This document shows positions 55,361 to 61,849 of a DNA stretch of 64,000 nucleotides, in pieces. The notes under the pieces are model-generated. The model did not search any database, had not been told where the DNA came from, and worked only from the letters and a program-made list of their open reading frames with translations. The translations under genes were made by a program, and so were the position numbers. Every line of letters starts with the position of its first letter. Position 1 is the stretch's first letter. This stretch comes from a virus: positions 1 through 64,000 of the IMG/VR virus record IMGVR_UViG_3300032805_000003; one strand, 5' to 3'.

Positions 55361-55510
55361 ATGACAGCGCAACTTGCCACAGAACTGCGTGATTCTGTGC
55401 GACGTTGCCGGCGCCGGCTGCCCATGAGCTCGGACGACGAAACGCCGCAATGGTGCCAGCGGCCAGCCGGTCACCAGTTCGGCTGTTCACCAGTGCCGGA
55501 CCAGTCCTGA
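55361..55510 (+). CDS. small hypothetical protein (49 aa)
   Basis: ATG 55361 with a TACTAT hexamer ending 7 bases upstream, perhaps leaderless. Contains WCQRPAGHQFGC, a Cys/His motif. Followed by coupled genes. Not recognised. Confidence 0.45.
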   Translation: MTAQLATELRDSVRRCRRRLPMSSDDETPQWCQRPAGHQFGCSPVPDQS

Positions 55511-55776
55511 TGGCTGGCAGCCCGATGGTCAGCATCCCGATCAGGCTCGAGGCAGACCATCTCACCGGCGCGATCGACCTTATGATCAAGCATCTGACCG
55601 CTTTGCGTGACGACCTGGTCGCCTACGCCGCCGGTGATGATCCCCGGATGCTGGACGATCTGGAGTACCGGACTGGTGCAGCACCCCGGTTCGTGTGCAC
55701 CAGGCACGGGTGGGCGTCGAACTTCACCCCGTGTCCGCGCGCCGGCCACGCACCAGCCGGAACCCAGCGGCTGTGA
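55510..55776 (+). CDS. small hypothetical protein
   Basis: An 88-residue product from ATG 55510, which overlaps the previous stop (TGATG). Helical N-terminus (EADHLTGAIDLMIKHLTALR) and Cys/His end (FVCTRHGW, PCPRAGH). Not recognised. Confidence 0.55.
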   Translation: MAGSPMVSIPIRLEADHLTGAIDLMIKHLTALRDDLVAYAAGDDPRMLDDLEYRTGAAPRFVCTRHGWASNFTPCPRAGHAPAGTQRL

Positions 55777-55934
55777 ACGGCGCCGAATTCGGGCCTGACG
55801 GCAGCAACTGGCGCTGGAAAGCCAGCGTTGCCTGGCTCTGGCTGACCCGCCCGAGGCTGATGACCAGCCTCCGCCGCCGCGGCCCGAAGCATCTGATCAC
55901 GGTGCCGTCGCACACCTTCGGAGACGGCCAGTGA
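55773..55934 (+). CDS. small basic protein (53 aa)
   Basis: GTG 55773 overlaps the upstream stop; 53 residues, Trp-rich then basic (NWRWKASVAWLWLTRPRLM). Supported by coupling to both neighbours. Confidence 0.5.
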   Translation: MNGAEFGPDGSNWRWKASVAWLWLTRPRLMTSLRRRGPKHLITVPSHTFGDGQ

Positions 55935-56053
55935 GCCAGCCTGACCCGCCCGCCGGTGACACACCAGCGGATGAACCCGGCCGGCGAGACTTCCCGGACT
56001 GGCCGATGACCGCGCAGGACGCGGCCGCGCTATTGCCGAAGAACATCGGCTGA
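55931..56053 (+). CDS. small acidic protein (40 aa)
   Basis: GTG 55931 overlaps the upstream stop; 40 residues, Pro/Asp-rich, ending MTAQDAAALLPKNIG. Supported only by coupling and tiling of the gap. Confidence 0.5.
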   Translation: MSQPDPPAGDTPADEPGRRDFPDWPMTAQDAAALLPKNIG

Positions 56054-56067
56054 CAGGAGACAAAGCC

Positions 56068-56325
56068 ATGGCACTGCTCGACGAACTTCTGCCCGCGCTG
56101 CGGGACCTGGCCTCCGGCGGTGACGCCCAGCTGGTCGCTGACGTCCAGCAACTGGAAGGAATCGTCAGCCGTCGCGCTGCTTCAGCTGCGGCGGCCGTCG
56201 ACCAGGCGGAGACGGAGGCGAAAAGCTGGCTGGCGGACCGTCTCAAGGGCGTGCTGCCTGCCCCGTCCGCTGCGGTGAGCGAGCCGGCGCCGGAGTCGCC
56301 TGACCAGGTGACGGAGACCAGCTAA
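56068..56325 (+). CDS. small helical protein
   Basis: An 85-residue product from ATG 56068 (CAGGAGA upstream): coiled-coil helix (ADVQQLEGIVSRRAASAAAA, VDQAETEAKSWLADRLKG) and acidic tail. Possibly a scaffold- or assembly-related protein by position; not recognised. Confidence 0.6.
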   Translation: MALLDELLPALRDLASGGDAQLVADVQQLEGIVSRRAASAAAAVDQAETEAKSWLADRLKGVLPAPSAAVSEPAPESPDQVTETS

Positions 56326-56337
56326 GGCGGTCGCTGT

Positions 56338-56769
56338 ATGGGCCGCGGCCCGATACCGGGCCGGCGCACCGTACCCGAGCCGGCTACCCGGCGTCGTGTT
56401 TCACCGGACAGCCGGCGTCCGGTCACCGGGATGCGCGGCGGGTGGGAACGCTTGAGCGAATGCGTCCAGCGCGCCCTGGATCCCGAGTTGTTTTTCCCCG
56501 GCGTCGGTGAAGAGATCGACCCGGGCGTGTTCGCCGCCTGCTCGGCGTGCCAGGTCCGGCAGCAGTGTCTTCGCCGCAGTCTGGCGGTCGACCAGGTGAG
56601 CCTGGCGCAAACCGGTTACCGGTTCGGGATCTGGGGCGGGCTGACACCCCGGCAACGGACGAACCTGATCGCCGGCCGGACTGTCCGGACCAGCATCCCG
56701 ACCGGTGAACGGAACCGGTACAAGAAACGCACCGTCGCCGGGGCTGCGCTTAAGGCGGTGAACAGCTAG
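56338..56769 (+). CDS. WhiB-family iron-sulfur protein (2)
   Basis: A 143-residue product from ATG 56338. The WhiB domain (residues about 38-115) has four Cys: SECVQRALDPELFFPG, then ACSACQVRQQC, and the turn YRFGIWGGLTPRQR, with a basic C-terminus. It lies inside the head-gene cluster, so it would be expressed late, unlike the first WhiB at 41.4 kb. May reprogram host transcription late in infection. Confidence 0.85.
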   Translation: MGRGPIPGRRTVPEPATRRRVSPDSRRPVTGMRGGWERLSECVQRALDPELFFPGVGEEIDPGVFAACSACQVRQQCLRRSLAVDQVSLAQTGYRFGIWGGLTPRQRTNLIAGRTVRTSIPTGERNRYKKRTVAGAALKAVNS

Positions 56770-56786
56770 AAGCCGGAGGGTTCGGG

Positions 56787-57281
56787 GTGGCCGACCGGCC
56801 TGTGGTAAGCGGAGGACCCGGTCGCAACCCGGGCGCAGCGGGTTTGACAGCAGACGGCCGTGTGGTCCCGCCTCCCGCCATCGACCCGGACGCCTGGCTA
56901 GATGACACTCCGCTGGAGCTGGTGTTCGCCGCCGGGGCCTGGCCGCGACGTCAGGCACGCGCCAGCCGGCGCCAGCTGCTGGAGACGCTAGCCAGCCATG
57001 GTGTGACCGAGCAGGATTACCAGCTGGTCGAACACGCCCGCGAGCTGGTTCAGGAAGTGAACCAGCGGCTGGCCAGACGCGGATCCGCGCTGGTGTACGC
57101 GGTCACGTTGCAGGTGTCACCGGAGCCGGTTCATCCGCCGCAGCGACTGGAAGAACGACCGGGTGACGTTCCGGCGGACCAGCCGGCGACTCAATGCGCC
57201 GTGACCGCGTTCAGCAGCCGAAACGTCGCCCATCGTCCGCTGAGTGAAGTACAAGCCGCGCCGGATCTGGTCCCAGGTTGA
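56787..57281 (+). CDS. hypothetical protein, 3' end uncertain
   Basis: A 164-residue frame from GTG 56787. Residues about 30-100 look real (PDAWLDDTPLELVFAAGAWP, RRQLLETLASHGVTEQDYQL). The last ~55 codons run antisense to the small leftward gene at 57117-57290, and their composition is less protein-like. The original gene may have been extended or cut when that unit entered. Confidence 0.5.
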   Translation: MADRPVVSGGPGRNPGAAGLTADGRVVPPPAIDPDAWLDDTPLELVFAAGAWPRRQARASRRQLLETLASHGVTEQDYQLVEHARELVQEVNQRLARRGSALVYAVTLQVSPEPVHPPQRLEERPGDVPADQPATQCAVTAFSSRNVAHRPLSEVQAAPDLVPG

Positions 57282-57290
57282 ACGAGCCAT
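57117..57290 (-). CDS. small basic protein (57 aa), antisense moron candidate
   Basis: ATG 57290 with GGGAGGTGAGG upstream; 57 residues starting MARSTWDQIRRGLYFTQRTM and rich in Arg. It is the only leftward gene in the rightward head-gene operon and carries a copy of the dyad operator just upstream (57309-57324), so it is probably expressed with the early genes rather than the late ones. Confidence 0.65.
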   Translation of the reverse strand: MARSTWDQIRRGLYFTQRTMGDVSAAERGHGALSRRLVRRNVTRSFFQSLRRMNRLR

Positions 57291-57306
57291 CGCACCTCAC
57301 CTCCCT

Positions 57307-57346
57307 CATGTAGACAAACCTACACCTGGCCGGCGACACCCGGGGG
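57307..57346 (-). promoter_or_regulatory. dyad operator and -10 box, copy 7
   Basis: TGTAG-N6-CTACA (57309-57324) is a perfect dyad matching the 36.6 kb copy; -10 TAGGTT at 57317-57322. The expected -35 position (about 57341-57346) has no TTG-like sequence, so either an activator is needed or the promoter is weak. Confidence 0.65.
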
Positions 57347-57351
57347 CGATC

Positions 57352-58332
57352 GTGACTGATCTCGCCGAGCAAGCCCGGCTGGCGTACGCGGCCGGGTGGG
57401 CGCTGTCCGGCGGGCCGATGACTGCGCGTGTTCAGGCTGGCGGTGCCGCCGTCGTCGCCGCCAGCCTGAACACCCGCGATCCGGTGATCCTGGAAGTCGC
57501 GCTCCAGATCGGCAAGCTGGAAGGCACCTGGGCAACCTACTTCCAGCGGCGGGAACGGCTGATCGCCGCCCAGACCGCCCTGGTGCTGAAGACCTGGCAC
57601 CAGATCACCGCCAGCTTGCACCCCCGGCAGACGATCCGGCGGGTCAGCGCCGAACTCGGGCCCAAGCCGGATCCGGTGCAAGCCCGCGAGATCGCCGCAG
57701 TCGCCGCCGCCGGCTTGCTGTCCGGCGTGTACGCCCACGACTCGCATCACCAGCTGCAGCAGATAGTGCAGGACGCGCTGAGGGCTGCGGCAGCTGAAGG
57801 CCAGGCCGGGTCGCTGGCGATCGCCGCCGACCGTCTTGGCCGGGCGTTCAGTTTCACCAGAACGTTCCGGATCTTGTACGGCCAGCTCGGGACGCTGCCC
57901 GAGTTGCCGTTGCTAGCCCAGCAATGGATCCAGCGGATGATCGCCGGGGCTGCATCCTCCACCGGGTCGCTGATCGCCCGCATGATCACCGCCGGCAGCA
58001 CCGAAACCGAAGTCGAGGCTGCGGTCACCAGCGCGCTCGGCACCGGCCTGGACGCAGCCGCCGGGCGGGCGGTGAAACTGTTCCTGGATCAGGCGATGAC
58101 CCAGGCCATGTCTCAGGCGTCGATCCAGCTGTATCAGGCTGAAGGCGTCAGCCAGGTGTACTTCCTGACCGCCGGCGACGCCGCCGTCTGCGTCATGTGC
58201 CAGGAGGCGGCAGACGGGAACCCGTACACCACCCAAGACGTCCCGACTCCCGGGCTGCATCCGGACTGCCGGTGCACCGTCACTCCAGCAGACCCGGAGC
58301 CGTATCAGGCGCTCGCCGCCTACCTGCCCTAG
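57352..58332 (+). CDS. minor head protein (Mu gpF-like, head morphogenesis)
   Basis: A 326-residue product; GTG 57352 has GGGGG 6 bases upstream and avoids overlap with the operator (the frame is open further upstream). Mostly helical; C-terminal VYFLTAGDAAVCVMCQEAAD then PGLHPDCRCTVTP is the MuF-type head morphogenesis signature. These proteins associate with the portal and can be ejected with DNA. Confidence 0.85.
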   Translation: MTDLAEQARLAYAAGWALSGGPMTARVQAGGAAVVAASLNTRDPVILEVALQIGKLEGTWATYFQRRERLIAAQTALVLKTWHQITASLHPRQTIRRVSAELGPKPDPVQAREIAAVAAAGLLSGVYAHDSHHQLQQIVQDALRAAAAEGQAGSLAIAADRLGRAFSFTRTFRILYGQLGTLPELPLLAQQWIQRMIAGAASSTGSLIARMITAGSTETEVEAAVTSALGTGLDAAAGRAVKLFLDQAMTQAMSQASIQLYQAEGVSQVYFLTAGDAAVCVMCQEAADGNPYTTQDVPTPGLHPDCRCTVTPADPEPYQALAAYLP

Positions 58333-58345
58333 AAGGAGGCCTCGG

Positions 58346-58786
58346 ATGGCTGACGATCCGGTACGGCTTATCTGGTCGCTCGCCGGCTCAGGCGAAGGCG
58401 TGACGCTGACCGCCAGCGGCAACTCGGGCAGCTGGTCATCCAGCAACCCGAACGCCAAAAGCCCGGTCGACTTGCGCTGGGTCGACGACGTCTGGATGTC
58501 CGTCAGCGTCGCCGGCGCGTCCGGCACCACCCCGACGCTGAAAGTCAACCTGAACGCTTTCGACGACCAGGGCAACCTGTTCGGCGGCGGCGCCAGCCCG
58601 CTGCTGGTCGCCCCCGCATCCGGGTCGATCACCGGCGCCGGGCAGACCGTCGTGTTCGGTGGCCGGCACGGCGGATCCGGCGGCTCGTACTTCGTGCTGC
58701 CGGAATGGGGTCAGGTGTCCTGGACGCTCGGCGGCACCAGCCCGTCGTTCACCGGCGTCGAAATCGCGCTCTACGGCCGCGGCTGA
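58346..58786 (+). CDS. putative virion protein (beta-rich)
   Basis: A 146-residue product from ATG 58346 (AAGGAGG upstream). Gly/Ser/Thr-rich beta-sandwich-like sequence (VDDVWMSVSVAGASGTTP; WGQVSWTLGGTSPSFTGVEI). Resembles capsid decoration or tail-associated beta proteins. No family recognised. Confidence 0.6.
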   Translation: MADDPVRLIWSLAGSGEGVTLTASGNSGSWSSSNPNAKSPVDLRWVDDVWMSVSVAGASGTTPTLKVNLNAFDDQGNLFGGGASPLLVAPASGSITGAGQTVVFGGRHGGSGGSYFVLPEWGQVSWTLGGTSPSFTGVEIALYGRG

Positions 58787-58840
58787 ACCCCCGGCACACC
58801 TGCCAACCGATCAACACCTCGAGCCCAGGAGGACTCAGCC

Positions 58841-59164
58841 ATGGCGAAGAACCAGATCCTGACCGAGTACGACGACAACGGTTTCCCGGCGCAGGCGTGG
58901 GAGACCTTCCCGGTCACCCTCGGCGGCCTCCAGACCGTGAAAGCGGGCCCGGGCCGGCTGGTGAAAGTCACCGTCACCACGGCGACCGCGTCAGCGGCGG
59001 CGACGATCTACGACAACGCTTCCGCCGGCTCCGGCACCGAGTTGCTGGTGATCCCGGCCGCCGCGCCGGCGGGGACGGTGTACGACGTCCAGCTGCCGGC
59101 GGCGAACGGGATCACCGTGTCGTCGTCAGGAGCGACCGGCGGCATCACCGTCGGCTACAGCTGA
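58841..59164 (+). CDS. putative capsid decoration protein, copy A
   Basis: A 107-residue product from ATG 58841. Paralog of the next gene: shares YDxNGFP near the start, TIYDNASAGSGTELLVIP, and LPAANGITVSSSGATGGITV. All-beta, Gly/Ala/Thr-rich, typical of virion surface proteins. Expressed in the head operon. Confidence 0.68.
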   Translation: MAKNQILTEYDDNGFPAQAWETFPVTLGGLQTVKAGPGRLVKVTVTTATASAAATIYDNASAGSGTELLVIPAAAPAGTVYDVQLPAANGITVSSSGATGGITVGYS

Positions 59165-59219
59165 CCGGCGCCCGCGTCTTTTCAGCCACATCGGGATCTA
59201 GGGAAGAGACGGTCAAGCC

Positions 59220-59549
59220 ATGGCCAAGAACGGGCTGTTCACCAACTACGACAACAACGGCTTCCCGGTGCAGGCGTCGTACACCGAGCCGGTTGCCGCC
59301 GGCGCCGGGACGACGACGATCAAAGCCGCAGCCGGCCGGCTGTGCCGGGTCGTCGTCACCACCGCCGGGACCTCCTCCGACAACCTGACGTTGTACGACA
59401 ACGCGTCAGCCGGGTCAGGCACCGTCCTGGCGGTGATCCCGGGCGGCGGGACAGTCGGCACCGTGTACGCGCTGGATCTGCCGGCGGCGAACGGGATCAC
59501 CGCGGTGAACGTCGCCTCCGGTCCGGCGGTCACAGTCGGCTACAGCTGA
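59220..59549 (+). CDS. putative capsid decoration protein, copy B
   Basis: A 109-residue paralog of the preceding product (MAKNGLFTNYDNNGFPVQA; LTLYDNASAGSGTVLAVIP; LPAANGITAVNVASGP), ending in the same VTVGYS/ITVGYS. The pair indicates a tandem duplication; divergence suggests both are kept. Confidence 0.68.
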   Translation: MAKNGLFTNYDNNGFPVQASYTEPVAAGAGTTTIKAAAGRLCRVVVTTAGTSSDNLTLYDNASAGSGTVLAVIPGGGTVGTVYALDLPAANGITAVNVASGPAVTVGYS

Positions 59550-59552
59550 CCA

Positions 59553-59792
59553 GTGCCCAGTCCGGCACAGCAGGCGAAAGCCGCAGCTGAACGAACCCGG
59601 TTCACCGCCATGCTGCTGGAGGTTCTGGCTGACCCGGAGATCCGGCGTCAAGTGCAGGCGGCGCTGCGGCACACCAGCGCCGATTCTGGCCAGCGGCCGG
59701 GCCGGCGACGCGAATACGCGACGACGACGGCTAAAGCCCGCGAGTTGAAGACAGCACGGCTAGCAAGCCGGGGAGGCGTGCGGAATGGCTAA
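59553..59792 (+). CDS. small basic hypothetical protein
   Basis: A 79-residue product from GTG 59553, helical then Arg-rich. Overlaps the protease-scaffold start by 8 bases. Not recognised. Confidence 0.55.
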   Translation: MPSPAQQAKAAAERTRFTAMLLEVLADPEIRRQVQAALRHTSADSGQRPGRRREYATTTAKARELKTARLASRGGVRNG

Positions 59793-61659
59793 AGTGCTCG
59801 CCACGATCGGCGGGGTCGCGATCGCTCCCGGGGTGTCGAAGAACCGGCGCTGGTACAAGCCCGAGCACGTCGCCAGCGCTGTCGCCCGCGCCCGGGAACG
59901 GCTGGAAGCCGGCGACCAGCCGATGGTGATGCTGACTCACCATGACGCCGGCGACGACTCGCAGCTGATCGCCGCCCGGATGACCGGCATGTCGCTGGAC
60001 GAGCACGGGCGAGCCCGGTTCACCGCCGACCTGGCTGACACTCCGGCTGCCCGGAACATCGCCAGCCTGGCTGACACCAGTGACGGCCAGCCCGCGCACC
60101 TGAAAGGCGTGTCGATCCGCGGCCGGTGGCTCGGGAAAGTCCGGAAAGTCCAGGGCCCGGACGGTGACCCGGTCGAAACCGGCGACGACCTCGAGATCGA
60201 CGGCCTGGACTTCACCCGCAAACCCGGTGTCGACGACGCCGGGATCGACACCTTCAGCTGGGCGGCCTCCGGGGCGCGTGAAACAACCGAGCGAGTGCTG
60301 ATCACCGAATCCGTGGAGGCAGAAGTGACGATCACCGAAGACGCCACGGCGCCGGATCCGGGGGTGTTGTCGACGGCGTACCCGGATCTGGCCGGCGACC
60401 AGCTGCACGTCTTCGAGAACGGGCTGTGCGTGACGTGCCCGCCGGTCACCGAGGCGAAAGACCCGAAGAAGCCGTACGGCGACGTCGCCTACGCCGACCC
60501 GGGCTACCAGAAAGACGGCAAGAAGCGTTACCCGCTGGACAACGAGAAGCACATCCGGAGCGCCTGGGGGTACATCAACCAGGCCGGCAACGCCGCCTTG
60601 TACACCGCCGCCCAGCTGAAGCGAGTCAAGGGCCGGATCAAGGCGGCGATGAAGCGCATCGGCGCGAAAGTCGCCAGCGAATCCGAGCAGGCCCCCGGCT
60701 GGTTGTTCTTCCCGCCCCGCCAGCTGGCTGAATCCGCCAGCGTGACCGAGTACTACGGTGACGGGTCTCGCGCCGGGTCCTGGTCGATCTCAGCCAGTAA
60801 CGGTCCGGTGAACTTGTGCCTGAGCTCGTACAGCATGGACCCGGCTGACCTGGACGTCATCCTCCGCGCCGCCGCCGACGCTGCGTGCAAAGCTCTCGCC
60901 GCGCTGGATCCGGATATGGACGGCGACGTCGACGTCCCGGGCGCCGGCCAGGACAGCGACCCGGACGACGACGCTCCCGCGATCCCGCCGCTGACGCTCA
61001 CCGGCGACGAACACGAACCCGACGACCCGGCCGGCCCGGCCGAGTCGGCTCAACCGGCACCGGACCCGGCCGCCGGCACCACCGAGAATCAGGAGGACTC
61101 CGTCATGCCGGAGAACACCATGGCCGAGACCGCTACGGCCGCGCCCGCAGCAGGGTTGTCCCAGGCCGACGTCACCGCGGCGGTCCAGTCCGCGCTGGAC
61201 GCCGAGCGCGCCGCCCGCAAGGCGAAGAAGAAGAGCAAGAAGGCTGCCGCGGAGGCGGCGGCCGCCGAGACCGCCCGGATCGAGAAGATCGTCGCCGAGC
61301 GGATGGCGGCCGAGCGCGCCGCCCTCGGCGAAACCGCCGCCGGCGACAGCCAGCCGGCTGCCGGGGTGGCCGAGACTGACGAGCAGCGGGTCGCCCGCCT
61401 CGTCGAAGCGCGGGTGACGGAGGAACGGCAGAAGCTGGTCGCCAGCGGTCAGGTCGACGTCGGCCGCAAGGGCGTGGTCCGGCCGGTGAACGAGACCGTC
61501 GCCGGCGCCGGCGCCGGCGGCGAGATGAACAGCCACGGCATGCCGGCGGACTGGCCGGACAAGCCGTTGCACCAGTACACCCCGGACGAGCGCGACCGGT
61601 TCTTCGGGCCGGTGCTGACCCGCCACGTCCTCGGCCAGCGCGCCGACTTGCTCTCCTGA
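59785..61659 (+). CDS. prohead protease-like protein with DUF6582 segment and C-terminal scaffold
   Basis: A 624-residue protein from ATG 59785. Residues 1-165 resemble a phage prohead protease N-terminal domain (GGVAIAPGVSKNRRWYKPE, MLTHHDAGDDSQLIAARMTG, LKGVSIRG, a Ser in the usual position). Residues about 225-300 match a DUF6582-like segment (YGDVAYADPGYQKDGKKRYP, AWGYINQAGNAALY). From about residue 460 a Lys/Ala/Glu coiled coil looks like a scaffold. Internal start at 61105 (separate entry) recalls lambda C/Nu3. Confidence 0.75.
   Translation: MAKVLATIGGVAIAPGVSKNRRWYKPEHVASAVARARERLEAGDQPMVMLTHHDAGDDSQLIAARMTGMSLDEHGRARFTADLADTPAARNIASLADTSDGQPAHLKGVSIRGRWLGKVRKVQGPDGDPVETGDDLEIDGLDFTRKPGVDDAGIDTFSWAASGARETTERVLITESVEAEVTITEDATAPDPGVLSTAYPDLAGDQLHVFENGLCVTCPPVTEAKDPKKPYGDVAYADPGYQKDGKKRYPLDNEKHIRSAWGYINQAGNAALYTAAQLKRVKGRIKAAMKRIGAKVASESEQAPGWLFFPPRQLAESASVTEYYGDGSRAGSWSISASNGPVNLCLSSYSMDPADLDVILRAAADAACKALAALDPDMDGDVDVPGAGQDSDPDDDAPAIPPLTLTGDEHEPDDPAGPAESAQPAPDPAAGTTENQEDSVMPENTMAETATAAPAAGLSQADVTAAVQSALDAERAARKAKKKSKKAAAEAAAAETARIEKIVAERMAAERAALGETAAGDSQPAAGVAETDEQRVARLVEARVTEERQKLVASGQVDVGRKGVVRPVNETVAGAGAGGEMNSHGMPADWPDKPLHQYTPDERDRFFGPVLTRHVLGQRADLLS
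61105..61659 (+). CDS. nested scaffold protein candidate (in-frame internal start)
   Basis: ATG 61105 is in frame and preceded by CAGGAGG at 61090-61096 (8-base spacing). The product, 184 residues, starts MPENTMAETATAAPAAGLSQ and is a charged coiled coil ending in a short globular tail. In lambda, scaffold Nu3 is made this way from the end of the protease gene; here the same is inferred. Confidence 0.6.
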   Translation: MPENTMAETATAAPAAGLSQADVTAAVQSALDAERAARKAKKKSKKAAAEAAAAETARIEKIVAERMAAERAALGETAAGDSQPAAGVAETDEQRVARLVEARVTEERQKLVASGQVDVGRKGVVRPVNETVAGAGAGGEMNSHGMPADWPDKPLHQYTPDERDRFFGPVLTRHVLGQRADLLS

Positions 61660-61672
61660 GCAACCCCTGACG

Positions 61673-61822
61673 GCCGTCCGGGCAGAGAGCGGGGCTGCCC
61701 GGACGGCGCACCATCACTCCGTGTTTGATCATCCTGACCGCCAGCCAGCCGGCTGGTGTCTAGAGCGGCAACGGTCACCCAGCCCTGCAACCCCCGGACG
61801 CACCACCGCGCCGGGGGTTTCG
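61673..61822. terminator. two hairpins between scaffold and capsid genes
   Basis: A perfect 13-bp stem (61673-61685 with 61695-61707) and a second stem AACCCCCGG/CCGGGGGTT (61789-61797 with 61811-61819) followed by T. The second precedes the capsid ribosome binding site by ~15 bp. They may protect or balance the capsid mRNA. No gene is seen between them. Confidence 0.65.
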
Positions 61823-61849
61823 TCTTCCCGACCGAAGGGAGGGGCGGCC

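Noticed and set aside
57211-57750. 179-codon minus-strand frame over the minor head gene
   Set aside because: Antisense to the MuF-like gene; only the 57-codon gene in another minus frame (57117-57290) has a ribosome binding site and operator.
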